DNA from: Cristatella mucedo
Taxonomy: Eukaryota > Bryozoa > Phylactolaemata > Cristatellidae
Reading direction: 5' to 3'
DNA: 64,000 nucleotides
Assembly (NCBI GenBank): GCA_009760855.2
Contig: WPIO01000045.1
Location: 2,371,501-2,435,500 of the forward strand
Made by a program: the position numbers and the translations under genes. Below the pieces are notes generated by a model. It ran no database searches and was not told the DNA's origin. It saw only the letters and a list, made by a program, of their open reading frames with translations. Positions 49,491-60,418 of this stretch are shown piece by piece; within the stretch, counting starts at the first letter, position 1, and every line of letters starts with the position of its first letter.

Positions 49491-51151
49491 GCAGGTGAAT
49501 TTAGTATCAGGACTGAATACTGTCGGTGTTTCACTGCTGGAATGCATGCATCCAGAAATGTTGGCCCTACTAAGTTAAAAGCTTGAGAGCATCAAGTTTT
49601 ATTAAATTGATAATTTCAGAAAAAAACATGCTGCCAATAGCTTCGAGAGCTAAGCACTTGAAAGCCAAGGCGATATTAAATAAATTGGAAAGCTGTCCGG
49701 AATTTGTATGGAGTTAAAATTGGGATTTTAGTCGCAGTAATGTGCATGGAAATTATATTAAAAATTGATGGAAAAGTTTGACCTAGCTAAGTGACATCGG
49801 CTCCCCATACATTGGGGCATCCAGATGAGCCTCAGCAGCAGGGCTAGCGTTCAGATATATCTCTCATTAATATCAGCCAGTGACAATATAACGGCAATGC
49901 ATGATCCGCTTTGATGATTTCATGAGCACTTCAAGTTTCCTAATAATAACTGGTATACAATGTTTTTAATAAATCCAGAGAAATAGAAAAGAGAATTTCT
50001 CTTGAGCAATCTTTCCTTAGGAGGCATCTATAAAAAAAGTGCTTAAATTATGTATAGTGAATAGGTAGAAACGAGACCAATACTTGATTAATAAGACTTC
50101 GATTTTAACAAGCTTAAGGGGATTGCAAGATGAAGGCTCTAAGACGTTAAAGGTCACTATGCATCACATTTATACCTCGTACTGTGTTCTGTGGTTGAAT
50201 CCCCAGGAGGACATTGATAATTGCAGCACAGAAGTGAACTTTAAGCATACGATAATAACAGATTTTAAAAGTCACACCAGAGCAATAATGCTTTTTTAGA
50301 ATGATATTTCGATTTTTTCATAAAAATAGTCATTACAATGTCTCGGGGGACTATTTGCAAAGACTAAGCGAAACGACAGATGCCGAAGAAGATTTTAACC
50401 ATAGTGGCACGACAAGCTGATTTGATAAGCTGCAAACCTAGCAGATGGTTTGTCATAGCTATAAATGCTACGCTGATTTGCATGCACTTGAATTATTGTT
50501 GACACTGAGAATTCAATATCACCCTGTGAGTCACTCGCTTGGCTCCACAATTTTTTATCTGTGTTTAAGAATTTTCTCTCTGGGGACCTCACTCGCTGAG
50601 ACACACTCACTGAGACTCACTCACTGAGACTCACTGAGACTCACACTCACTTGCTGAGCTCCAAGCTTGTGCATGTACATGCTTAAATGTAGCTACTAGA
50701 AGCTGAACCGATTGGTCAGAGGTCACGTATGTCTTCTAAGCATGTAAATACCGTTACACAAATATAGTTTATTACCCATACAAAGAGTAGGATAATTCAC
50801 CATCGTTCGTTATTGCAAGCTTTCACAGTAATCGCTTCTCCACAGGAGATTTTTAGAAAAGCGATTCAACAAGACATGCAAAGATACAGTAATGTATTAA
50901 ATCTGCACCATCCTTACTCTTTTCTGGTGAGTATGTTAAAACGTACTTTATTTTTTTATTTAGTATCAGAGATGTGTTTGCATAGCTGCGTACGATGGTT
51001 ATTGTAATTAATAATGGGATTGAAGCTAGCACCTAAAAATGTATCGAAAATTGACTGCATCAACATAACTAGAAGAATTTTCTTATACCAGGTGTTGTTT
51101 AAAAATGAGGCAATAGGGTAATAAAGCAAAGTAGAAGGTTTAATGTCTTAC
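49491..51151. other. Unannotated intron-like DNA
   Basis: Between the 48-kb and 51-kb exons. A short minisatellite lies at 50583-50655. Nothing else recognised. Confidence 0.35.
50583..50655. repeat. Minisatellite, ACTCACTGAG units
   Basis: Imperfect tandem units of 10-14 nt around ACTCACTGAGACTCACTGAG. Confidence 0.8.
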
Positions 51152-51304
51152 GGATCCAACAGTCAGGGGGCCAGTGCTGGCCATTCGGGCATATCTTGAA
51201 TAGACAAAATCCGCTTTGAGAACAGGTTCCACCATTGCTTTTGCAAGTAACAGAGGTGCATCGATACAAGAGGCATTCAGGACCGGTTTTTTCTGGACCA
51301 CAGT
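51152..51304 (-). CDS. Exon: EGF-like Cys-rich module
   Basis: A 153-nt minus-strand exon from acceptor ATTTTGTAG to donor ATCC|GTAAGAC, phase 1 at both ends, 50 codons, no stop. It holds nine cysteines: CGPEKTGPEC, YRCTSVTCKSNGGTC, SGFCLFKICPNG and DCW. The 'CGPxxxGPxC' opening and 'CxNGGTC' run are typical of EGF-like repeats in MEGF-type extracellular proteins. Spliced from the exon ending at 52138, the split codon restores Asn right before the first Cys (EF-N-CGPE). The next exon (48112) also fits in phase. Confidence 0.72.
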
Positions 51305-52137
51305 CTACAAAATAATTCAGTCAGAAGAGATCATCTCATTACTGCTTCGTTGTGGTTTTATTTATTACCCCTGTAAGTCCTCAAGTTTGTGCTGTTCGAT
51401 TAATTTATTTTCTGAACGTCATTCAACCTGCAATTTCTCAGTTTCTGAAAAAAATGGCAGCTTAAATTGGTAAAGTAGCCCTAAAGCTACTCAAAATACT
51501 AACACTGGCATTTTTGAAATAATCAAATACACTTTTATAGATTTAACTACTATTTTATTAAATCCGTGCTTATTTTGCATCTCTGTTCAGTCAGTTAACA
51601 ATTGATCTTAGTTCGTAGTTGTTGAGCTGTAATCTATTATTCCTTGGTTTGGGTTGCTGGCACGAAGCTAGGGTACATGTGTAGCATTCAAGCTGTTCTA
51701 ATGGCTGTCAAGGTCACAAACAATGTCATTATCAGGTTACAGTCACATATTAAATGCAAATTCTCTACAGGCTGCTAATTCAGCCAATAATTAGTTCATA
51801 AAGCTAGCTGTCATTACAGTTTGCCATTTGCTAGCGGAACTTTGTGGCTTAAGGTTTGGCGTCCAAGAAAATCTACAATTCGTAATTATTATCAGAAAGC
51901 CGCTTCAGCTAAACTGATCTCATTGATTGGAATTTGTATTCTAGGCTCCGTATAATATGAGATCACTTTATATTTGAATATCATATTGACTATTTCGTGT
52001 GTACACTTTAACCCGCACGATTTAGTTCTATCTTCTTCCCATGAACAATGGCAGTGAAAGGTAGGTATGTACTCACTTTATCAGCAGTTGGCTGGGACTG
52101 ATAGCTTGGCACTGGTATTGGCGCCAGGTTGCCTCAC
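51305..52137. other. Intron-like, nothing recognised
   Basis: AT-rich sequence between two exons. A second, stronger-looking donor for the upstream exon lies at 52076 (AAA|GTGAGT), but using it breaks the phase into 51304. Confidence 0.4.
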
Positions 52138-52235
52138 TAAACTCAAAGTTTTCCCAGAGCTTCAAGCGCCTAATAATGAGAGTGCCGACTGGAGATGGCA
52201 TGCCACCATAATGAATCTTGTTTAGAAAAACACAT
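52138..52235 (-). CDS. Exon: C-terminal strand of an FTP domain
   Basis: A 98-nt minus-strand exon, phase 2 acceptor (TATCAAAG) and phase 1 donor (TTTA|GTGAGG), 32 codons: CVFLNKIHYGG, then VGTLIIRRLKLWENFEF. Joined to the exon ending at 56444 it gives ...PSGR-CVFLN..., matching the 'GRYVxI...LxLCEVEVxG' end of FTP/F5/8C-like domains, although the usual Leu-Cys-Glu is Ile-Arg-Arg here. The acceptor lacks a good pyrimidine tract, so it is chosen on phase and domain fit. The 4.2-kb intron before it holds LINEs and a SINE. Confidence 0.6.
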
Positions 52236-52589
52236 CTTTGATAAACTTTTCAGAGGCTATTCCCGCCACAACGCCCCCCTTGTGTAGAGTACAGCGATCG
52301 TTGTTGCAGGGGAATCTGAGAGATCTGTATTGCTAGAGGCACAACCCGAAACTTTTCTGCCTCATCCAGCAGACTTCGATATCGAAAACCAGCCCAGTCA
52401 TGGCCAGGCTCAGTAAGATCTACTAGTGACACGAATAAAGCCTGCAAATGATTGTGACTGCACTCGTTCAAGACGTCCCGACCAAGCAGCCACACATCCA
52501 TCTATTCATCAAGAGCTGGACGTTGTGGTTTCAGACGAGTTCTATAATTCACTTTGGGTGACCTGTGATTCACCATGGAAAAATCGCTT

Positions 52590-53875
52590 TCAATAATTTC
52601 CAATCTAATTTTAGAGCTAATCACCTCAAAAAGTCAGCATTACTTCGTCCGCATAATGCTAGCTAAATTTAACAGCCTCTTTTTGTATGGCAACAGAAGA
52701 GCCTTTACGGCTATCACCACCAGTTGCAGTGGTGATAAAGGATCGCACACTGCAGAATTCGAACCTATGACCTTTGGGCCGAGGTCGTGAAAAAGCAACC
52801 GCCTTACCTAGTGAGCCATTACGGCTCACCTACTTAGAAATGTAGACTCGGGTAGATTAAATTTGCTGGTCTCAATAGATCTGTGTATAGATTTATTACT
52901 ATCGATCTCCACGTCAATGAGTGCCTGTCATCTCGCATGGGCATTGCACAGCTATTTGCTAGGTCTGAATTCAGTGGAAGACAGAAAATATTGATGTGAA
53001 TGGACAAAGATCTCTAGAAGAACCTCTGATAAATGGGGTACCTCAGCGCTCCGTGGTTGGTCCGGTTGTTTTCACTGTTTACATTCTCTCTCTTACCGAT
53101 GTGAATGCCAGGCACTATCTAGGCTTTCACTTGCATGCTGGTGACTCCAAGTTGCACCCTCCTTTTGATATCAGCTAGCCCTCATGCATGTCAACTTCTC
53201 TCAACTCACTAGCTGAATGTATTTCATGCATCAACACGTGCATAGTAGCAAACTTCCTGGAACTGGATGATGATAAAACCAAGTGACTAGTTGTTGGCAA
53301 ACAAGCATGATTCGGAAATTGGAAAGGTTAACGATCTACTACATCTGCTTTTCAAAGACATCTGCAGTGGAATCTAGACGAAATCTCAGTGTGATATTCC
53401 AGAGTGACATTTCATTTGACGTCCATTACAGCTCCTCCATAAAGTAAGCCTACTTTAAGCTGCATACAATTGCTAAAATCTGGGTCGTTAGACAGGGCAC
53501 CACGTCTAAAGTGGTTTAAGCATCTGAGACGTTTATTCCCGACTTCTGCATCTTACCTCTTCATGGTATACAGGTCTGTTCACTCAGGACCTACAGATGG
53601 TGTGAAACTCAGCAAATAAGCTTGTTTGTCGTGTGAGCCTCAGTTGCCACTCCACCCACTTCTCGCCGATCTGCCCTGGCTCCCAGTCAAGTATGGCATT
53701 TACTTCAAAATTTTGACACTGACTTTCACGTTCCTTCATTATTTGGAAACTGCTTACCTATTAGGTCTGCATAACCAGAAGTTTAATCGTTGCATCACCT
53801 ACTTTGAGGAATTTGACTGCTTAACTACGCATTATATTCTTATAATTGCATAACTATGCCTTACACTATAAAATT
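52590..53875 (+). mobile_element. Decayed LINE-B with nested SINE
   Basis: Opens with the SNFRANH-like block (about 52600), continues after the SINE with the LDL region, then GVPQRSVVGPVVFTVYILSL (about 53036), a mutated catalytic box (HAGD, about 53140), thumb and C-terminal region to about 53870. No long frames. Confidence 0.8.
52655..52832 (-). mobile_element. tRNA-derived SINE inside LINE-B
   Basis: Minus strand: tRNA-like head with A box TGGCTCACTAGG and B box GGTTCGAATTC, then body GCGATCCTTTATCACC, GTGATAGCCGTAAAGGCTC and tail side GCTGTTAAATTTAGCTAG. LINE-B sequence resumes on either side. Confidence 0.75.
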
Positions 53876-53877
53876 CG

Positions 53878-55180
53878 GTAGCCGAGCCAAAATGGAATTA
53901 CAACAATCAATCCGAGGCAGAATTAAGTCGCTAGCTAATTATTTTGCAAACAACTGTGAAAGACAGCTCCTAATCTTGGATAAGGATCAGACGTGATGGC
54001 TAGCTGCAGAATTTGTCTTCTGAATGAAGCTTTTAAATTTTAATCAGGCGTCGAAAATGACTCCTGAATTTCAAGGTCGTGGTGATGGTCGAACAACAGC
54101 ATTACGCATTAAAAGAGCAAAGCCTTTTAATCCAGCCTCACACTTGGGTGTCCTGTAAGCAATAGTTCGGTTTTATTGTCATTTTGTTTCAAGAAGTTTA
54201 CCGAAATCCTGGTTTGAACGTCGGTAAGGCAAGATTTTAATTTCTCAGTTGCTGCAACAGATCCAGACGGTTAGAACGACCAATACAGCTGAGTTTCTTC
54301 AGAATAAAAGTGATATCCTATTCCATGGACCTTAATCACCTGTCTCAGAGGTTGAGTATAAATGAAGAACAACAATGGTCCGAGGAAGGAGTCTTGATGA
54401 ATTCTACAGGTCACCTGTCTCGCGTGTGAGACCTGACCCCTACAGCACAGGGATTGAACATGGTCGGAGAAGTATGATTTAAACAACACCAGTGTCTCGT
54501 CTGCCAGACCGATGATTTTTCTTAATCGTTTAATTAGAACTTCGTGATCAATGGTATCGAAAGACGCTGACGGATCTAGCAGAGCTAGGATAGTGACATT
54601 CTAGTCATTATTGCCACGTTTACAGCAATTGTTAACCAGGCGGAGAGCAGTTTCAGTTGAGTGCTGACTTTTAAAACCTGATCAATATGTTTCTGAAATT
54701 TCATTCTTTTCTATGTACATTATGTTAAACCAACTGAATCCCAACAATTTTGTCAAGAATTTTTGAAAAAAAAGGAAGAAGCGAAACTGTGCGATGGTTT
54801 GCAGGGACCTCTGGTGTATCTAATCTAGGTTTTTAAATATTGGTTTAATAATAATAAAAATAATAATAATGCACGTGATAAAGCACCCCCAGAGAACTCA
54901 ATCTCTTTCTAGGTGCTTCTCAATTGCTGCAAAGGGAAGGGAGATTGAATGGTGAGTAATATCATGCTTGATAAACATGAATAACACGGTTAGGGGTGAC
55001 ATGCACGGGGTCAGCATGCAAACGTGGTTAGGTCCAACGAATGCCGATATGAAGGACTTGGGTAAGACCCCTTTTACAAAAGAAGAAATACAAAATCTGT
55101 GCTATGGCAGTGCTAATTTATCCTGCCTGCCAAGACCACAGAGATGAAGGTATATGGTCACGTGAGAATGTATTTAATAT
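53878..55180 (-). mobile_element. Decayed LINE-A (thumb to RT N-terminus) with nested LINE-B tail
   Basis: Collinear LINE-A blocks on the minus strand: thumb (53900-54130), RT palm (SLLCC-like and QDSFLGPLLFFIYTQPL near 54271-54489), FQSGF region (about 54670), fingers (about 54780) and linker (55033-55180). A LINE-B tail interrupts it at 54848-55032. Confidence 0.85.
54848..55032 (-). mobile_element. Short LINE-B 3' end nested in LINE-A
   Basis: About 185 nt: (AAT)n tail, GATAAAGCACCCCCAGAGAA and 3' UTR up to the CATGCAAACGTGGTTAGG block. LINE-A continues directly afterwards (TCCAACGAATGCCGATATGA). Confidence 0.85.
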
Positions 55181-55184
55181 ATAC

Positions 55185-55725
55185 TGCAACGGAGCTAAAA
55201 CTCTTTGACGTTCTGGAAGGCTGGAAGCTATCAATGTAACGGTACAACATAATGTCATTCACATAGACGTCAAAGCCTAGATTGTGCTCGGGAATCGCAT
55301 CGGCAAGAGAGAGCAAGAGAGAGTGTAAAATATAAAAAGAACGACCGAGAAAGGAGCCCTGAGGTTCCCTACAGTTCAGAGGCTCCTCAGATGATCCGTG
55401 TACAATTACATAAATACTCAGGAGTCTCTCACCGAGATAGTTCCTGAACCTTTGTTGTGCATTGCCAGTGATGCGCAGACGAGATAAGAAGTGCTAAAGA
55501 AGAACTTAGTGTCGGATGTTAACACAAGCTTCCGAAAGATCAAGCAAAACAAGTGGAGATTAGAAAAAAAGTGTATTCCCAGGTAGGTCGTTCTACTTTC
55601 GAGACAATGCTGACTCAATGCAGTGATTAGCTCTAAAGCCAGACTGGAACTTACCAGCTAAGTTTGAAAATTCAATATCTGAGTTCAGCTGGTCTGCCAC
55701 CACGTGTTCCATTGTTATACAAGCT
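55185..55725 (-). mobile_element. LINE-B RT fragment
   Basis: Minus-strand LINE-B RT region from the YADD-side block to the FRANH block, with frameshifts (recognisable 'GAGTCTCTCACCGAGATAG' and 'AGCTCTAAAGCCAGACTGGA' blocks). No tail present. Confidence 0.75.
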
Positions 55726-56443
55726 CCCTGTCCGAACACAGGGCATCTCTAATGTCGTTGGAAAAACGATGCTCTTACAGGAGCTAGTCTGTATACTTGT
55801 CCGAGACGTAAAACCGTCAAGAGCTTTCGAGCAAGGCCAGTGACTTCCACTTGCAGCATGAATGCAAAAGCTTACATGGAAACACGGTCGCAAGTAAGAG
55901 CACCCACACCTGAAGTACCGAGTCTGTGCCCATTACTTTGAAATATATGAAATAGCAATGGATAGTTGCAGGTGCCCTGCATCAGATGTTCGCTTAATAA
56001 CTGCCGCACAATGCAGAGCTTACAGAAGAAGTCATCTTAACTGCTCGGGCGAGTTTGTGCTAAATAATAAACCTAGCATTTCATGCCGCCAAAGCAGGGA
56101 TAATCACAAACCGGTTGCAAGCACGTTAAAAAACCCAGCATTCTCCGGACGTATTGTCTGAAAAGGACTTTCAGAGGGCTTGAAGCGATGCTGAACCGCA
56201 AAACCGAAAACCAAAGGCTTCCACAAATCCTGTCCGGCTTCAATGAATGAATGCAGCTTTCGTCTTATAATGCGACATGGGATTTCGAAGTGTCTCATTA
56301 TAGATTTCGGGGACATTGTTTCCATGTGGGCTAATTTAGAAGCCGCAAATTGTATGCTTTAAATATAAATCTGGTTGATGAATAACTCAGAAACTTCTAT
56401 ATCTTTCGTAATTCGATCAACCGTGTGTTGGGCGTGAGGCTAC
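55726..56443. other. Unannotated
   Basis: No gene or known repeat recognised. Intron side of the exon ending at 56444. Confidence 0.3.
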
Positions 56444-56576
56444 CTGCCCGATGGAAGTGCGTGCCAAGGAATATTGATCGCACCAATAGGTGCACTATAT
56501 GTTCCCGTGTATTGCTCGTAGAGAGCACTAAGTGGCTTGTTGTACATTGAAGAAGAGAAAACTTCGACTTGAAACT
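56444..56576 (-). CDS. Exon: FTP domain, second half, first part
   Basis: A 133-nt minus-strand exon with an excellent acceptor (CCTTCTTTATTCAG, phase 1) and donor GGGCAG|GTAGCC (phase 2), 43 full codons, no stop: FQVEVFSSSMYNKPLSA, YEQYTGTYSAPIG and WHALPSG. It fits the FTP segment 'GFxVxVxNS...' up to the 'SGR' turn. Spliced to 52235 the split codon gives Arg. The preceding exon (56902-56675) ends in phase 1 only 98 nt upstream. Two second-half FTP segments therefore sit in tandem with no first half between them. Confidence 0.7.
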
Positions 56577-56674
56577 CTGAATAAAGAAGGCAATTCAAAA
56601 ATACCGCCTTCACTTCCATAATCCTCATTCAGTACATTGGCCGAGCCTGCTAATACAATAAAGTTTGGACATAC

Positions 56675-56902
56675 CTGTTCGGAGCTTGTACCCAATAACG
56701 GAGACTTCACAGAGAGATAGAATAGATCTATTTCGTTGCATGTAAATGGCTAATCTCCGGCCGCTGATGAAGCTATCACATCTGTACGTGCTATTAGTAA
56801 CGGGTTGAGAGCTTTGATATTTACATGTGATCCACCTGCTTGGTAATGGGACGTCGTCAGTGTTGTTGGTTATCAGGATGTAAAAATTCCACAGCCAAAA
56901 TG
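56675..56902 (-). CDS. Exon: FTP domain, C-terminal half
   Basis: A 228-nt minus-strand exon from acceptor TTAATCATTGTAG to donor AACAG|GTATGT, phase 1 at both ends, 75 codons, no stop. FWLWNFYILITNNTDD corresponds to 'RLxGFxVxITNN', TCKYQSS and YRCDSF supply the domain cysteines, and ISGRRLAIYMQ followed by SILSLCEVSVIGY matches the 'SGRYVxIYLP...LxLCEVEVxGY' end of fucolectin/F5/8C-like folds closely. This is the clearest domain match in the window. Its first half should be the broken exon at 59163-57240, with a LINE inserted between. One NST and one NNT sequon support an extracellular location. Confidence 0.78.
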
Positions 56903-57239
56903 CTACAATGATTAACTGAGCAATGCAAGTTCTGAAAAAGACGTATGCGAAAACAGCACCAGGCCATAAATTGATTGGTCATTGCAGTCGATTAGCAACT
57001 GTAATCAATCTAGCAGTACTAAACGTAGACTTATGAAGAAAGCAAAGACGTAAGGATTCGCTTTAATTAACTTTGAAACAAAAACCTCATGTCGTACTTA
57101 TCTCCTAGAACAAAGCTAAGGTTCAAGTATAATTAAAAATATCAATATTGGATAATAGTAATTACAAAGTGATCACAGTTTATCGACCATCTCCTAACCT
57201 ACTGTTATGAGGGTCTCGGATAGACATACAAATATTTAC
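56903..57239. other. Intron between FTP half-domain exons
   Basis: AT-rich, no repeat or frame of note. Confidence 0.5.
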
Positions 57240-57275
57240 CTAGCAGACAGTGTGACCAAACTCTTCACATAAATA

Positions 57276-59010
57276 CCGCTTTTGATACCATAGATCGCGA
57301 TGTCCTGCTTCAACGATTGAGAACAACGATTGTCCTTGCAGACGAGACAATGGCTTTGCGTAAATTGAACTTTTCTGATCGCATAAAATCCGTGTCCTGT
57401 AGGAGTCAGGTCGCACACACAAGATGAGTCACCTGTAGAGTCTCTCAAGATTCCCTCCTCGTTCCCTTGCTGTTATTTATTTTTACCTAAATCTCTGGAT
57501 ATGCGATTACAATCCATGGTGCATGATGTAAATTCTATGCTAACAATACTGCACGGTATTTGCGATTAAAACCTCGGAATCTGCAGCAGCAACTTATAAA
57601 CTGAATGCTTGCCTTGCCGACATTCTATCCTGGACGTCGGAACATTTCTGGAAACTAAAATACGATACTACTCACCAGGCCAAGCATCGTACCACCGGTT
57701 TTTGGAATCCAACAGTTTACCACTACCTCGTACAAACCACAAAACCTTTGGAGACCGTGCATTTAGTTCGAATGATCCCAAAACCTTGAACTCCCTTCCG
57801 ACCAGCGTCAGAACATCCCCTGACCTGACCACATTTAAAAGGAACTTAAAAACTCACCTATTTCGGAAACATTTAGTGGGTCCATGTGATTCGTCCATCA
57901 CGTGCTTATGCATGCTGCCACTAACCAAATTTGCATGCTGACCCTGTGCATGTCACCCCTACCCATGTTATTTATTTTGTTTGTTTTTCAAGCATGATTT
58001 TACTTACCATTCAGTTTCATTTCCCTCTGCAGCAAATATAAGGCGCCTAGAAAGAGATTAAGTTCTCCGAGGGCGCTTTATCAAGTACATCATTATTATT
58101 ATTATTACTTAACTGATCAAATTAAACCTTTGGCGTGTGAAGGATTAAAAGACTTGCTCTTTTAATAGCTCTTGCTGTTGTACAACAATCACCAGGTGCT
58201 CAAAATGTAGGTATCGTTTTCGACAGCCGCCTAAATTATTAAAAGCTTCCTTAAAAAATCTGCATATACAGCTGGCCATTACGTTCTATTCCTATCTAAG
58301 ATAAGGAGCTGTCTTCCATGGTGGCTTTAAACTCAAATTTCACTAGCTCCTTATTTTTATTGCTGCTTTATTATTTAAATTCTCTTTTGGGTGAGCTTCT
58401 AAATAAAGCAACCAGGCTGCTGTAAATAGCTATTACTATGGCTCCAAGGATGGTTTTTAACTCCAATAGGTTCGACCACGTATCTGCTTTGCTAAAGGAG
58501 CTAGGGTGGCTACCGTTATATCATCTGATACAGAGCGAAGTTCTTAAGCTGAAATAAAAGGCTTCGCTCCTTTGTACCTAGCTGAACTGCAGCCCCATTT
58601 TCCGCCTCGTCGTGCCTTCAGGTCCCATATGGACAGTAAATCAGCTGTTCCATTATTCCACATAAAGACTGCTGGCGACAGAAGATTCAGCTCAGCAGGT
58701 CCACGACTGTGCAACTAGCTTTTACCGGTTCTTATGCAACGACAACTAATCTCCCGCTGCCGACTATGACTCATCCGTTCCAGCTGTCCTGAGCTACTTC
58801 TTCCATCCTACTCACTCTCTCAACTGCTGTCCTGACTCTCCTAAACTCCCCCTTTCTCTTTGCTGTGTGTGACGAAGTCTTTTGGCTGCAGAACGGGTAC
58901 CAAAACCCTCTTAGGCCATAAATGTGCGATTAAAAAAACCTCTTGCATATCACCGGCATATTCTTTGTGGCTTTGGCGAGTTATGGTAAGAGATACGTTA
59001 TATTACATTC
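57276..59010 (+). mobile_element. LINE-A copy inserted in an FTP exon, with nested LINE-B
   Basis: Plus-strand LINE-A from the AFDTI block (ACCGCTTTTGATACCATAG) through the RT and SWTSEHFWKL region (to 57664), and after a LINE-B insertion from the thumb (58107) to the C-terminus and 3' UTR, ending GAGATACGTTATATTACATT at about 59009. Diverged, no long frames. Confidence 0.8.
57666..58106 (+). mobile_element. LINE-B 3' end nested in LINE-A
   Basis: 5'-truncated LINE-B from CAGGCCAAGCATCGTACCAC through the C-terminus (SLPTSVRTSPDLTTFKRNL), stop and 3' UTR to GAGGGCGCTTTATCAAGTAC and (ATT)n. Confidence 0.92.
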
Positions 59011-59239
59011 AAAGGCAAGATAGAGGTAATGGAGAGCCTCTGCAATTATTACGGTCGTGGCTTCCATCACTCATCCCTCAATGGCCCTGCTCTTATCTTT
59101 CTTATTTCGTGCCTGTCTGCTTCGAAAAAAAAGTAGCTCAATTAGATGTCACAGCTACATTTACTACTAGTTTGCTATACGATGCCCCAAAGTCGTCCTT
59201 AATAGATTAGTAATCACGTTGCAATCAGCTTAACGTGTC

Positions 59240-59940
59240 AATGTAAATATGAACCCAAGCTAGGTTTGGTTGGTCGGGACCTGACGGCTGTTATGCGGGT
59301 AAGGGTCCCCGGCTAGGCCGGCCTGGGAATTACAGCATGGCCGGATGTGCGGCGGCGCGAGGTCGCCGGGGCACTTGGGTAGGAGAAGTTGGCCGAGCAA
59401 GTCGTGGTGTTGGAGGCTCCCGGTTTCGCCGAGTTATGCACCTGGACGGTTGCAGGCGTGCTTCGGCGAAGCGGCCACGTATGCACAGGAACGAGTCCCT
59501 AAGGCACGAGTAGAGCTGGATAGCACGCTCGTTGTTATGATTTCTACATTCTGCGATTCCGCGTAGAGTGTTCGTGGCCCCCCCCCGTGAGGTGGCCTAT
59601 TTCGGCGGAAGCTCTTGACGGTTGTGGACGTCCGCTCCATCTATCACCGAGTACTCAACTAGCCGGTTCATGGACGGCATACGCTTGTCCTCGTGGGACG
59701 GAATACTCCGCCGGTGTGACTGTGGAAGCCGACTAAGAATCAACACATTTATTCGTCCTTGCGGCGTCGTCTCGCACCTCTGTAGTTTACTTTGTATAGG
59801 ACCTTCCCCTGTAGACCTGCTTGGTTCCCCCTTAGTAAAGCTAATGCTTGTGTATTTTATAAAGTGTTTTGTACTCGGTCGTCCACCCGTGAATCGCCCT
59901 TGCCGGAGGGCTAAGCTTATGCGTACCGAAGCCGCTTAGG
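59240..59940. other. GC-rich island of unknown nature
   Basis: About 700 nt with high G+C (CCCCGGCTAGGCCGGCC, a run of nine C at 59580, several CGCCG motifs) in an AT-rich setting, directly before a LINE-A tail. Open frames on both strands without recognised domains. Because the LINE-A tail abuts it, it may be the body of an unrecognised element, or host sequence flanking a very short LINE-A. Confidence 0.4.
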
Positions 59941-60038
59941 CTGTGAGTCGCTATACGAAACTCTCCTGCGTGACACCCACATGGTCAATATGACTTTGTA
60001 GAGTTACAGACGGAGGTATGCTACATCGCATTACATTA
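59941..60038 (+). mobile_element. LINE-A 3' end
   Basis: About 98 nt: GAAACTCTCCTGCGTGACAC through ACGGAGGTATGCTACATCGC and ATTACATT. Extreme 5' truncation. Confidence 0.8.
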
Positions 60039-60360
60039 ACGACCAAAAACGGACATAATTAGCAGAGGGCCGTAGTGGAAATAGGCTAGCACCCGTGAGC
60101 TCGGCAACAAATATGCAGCTCCTCATCAATTAATTTCCAATCTATCAAGCAATGTTTTTCTATGCGTCCCATCAAAAGTAAACCTTTCAAAATTAAAAGC
60201 CAAGTAGAGTTTTTCCAGCTTTTATCGTGCCATTCCTGACGGCACATTAACTTGCTTTGGTTTGGCTGCTTTATATATAAGCGCAAATACCTTGACGGTT
60301 TCCGTATTCATACTTGAACTAGAGATTAGAAAAGTCGGGATCAAGCTCGCTTTCACTTAC

Positions 60361-60418
60361 CACAAAAAAATAAAAATCTAGTTGTCACAAACAACGAACA
60401 AGCTTCCAGCAGGTTTCG
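60361..60418 (-). other. Possible leader exon upstream of the broken FTP exon
   Basis: Minus-strand hydrophobic stretch (CSLFVTTRFLFFC) before a strong donor G|GTAAGTG, phase 1, with a stop just upstream. Its position 1.2 kb before the NVAVTSN exon parallels the leader candidates at 41.4 and 22.9 kb. Sequence similarity is weak. Confidence 0.2.

Larger units (their letters stand above)
57240..59163 (-). pseudogene. FTP first-half exon split by a LINE-A insertion
   Basis: Minus strand: acceptor CTAGTAG at 59164, phase 1, then NVAVTSN, the classic FTP start, followed by a stop or frameshift (TGA in one frame, readable LSYFFFEADRHE in another) and LHYLYLAFE at about 59030-59011. LINE-A sequence then intervenes (59010-57276). 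At 57275-57240 the exon appears to resume with GIYVKSLVTLSAR before a GTAAAT donor. Put side by side, YLYLAFE and IYVKSLVTLSAR parallel WYVAFNE and YIIQEVMILSYR of the intact exon at 1681-1448. The exon is clearly dead here. Its phase-1 acceptor matches its place before 56902; the donor phase is shifted by one. Confidence 0.6.

Noticed and set aside
50583-50655. CRISPR-like array
   Set aside because: Units are 10-14 nt, contiguous and without unique spacers: a minisatellite in animal DNA.
52077-52235. Longer exon ending at the strong GTGAGT donor (52076)
   Set aside because: It would be phase 2-2 and could not join the phase-1 exon at 51304. The inner GTGAGG donor at 52137 ends at the domain boundary and keeps the frame. 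Alternative use remains possible.
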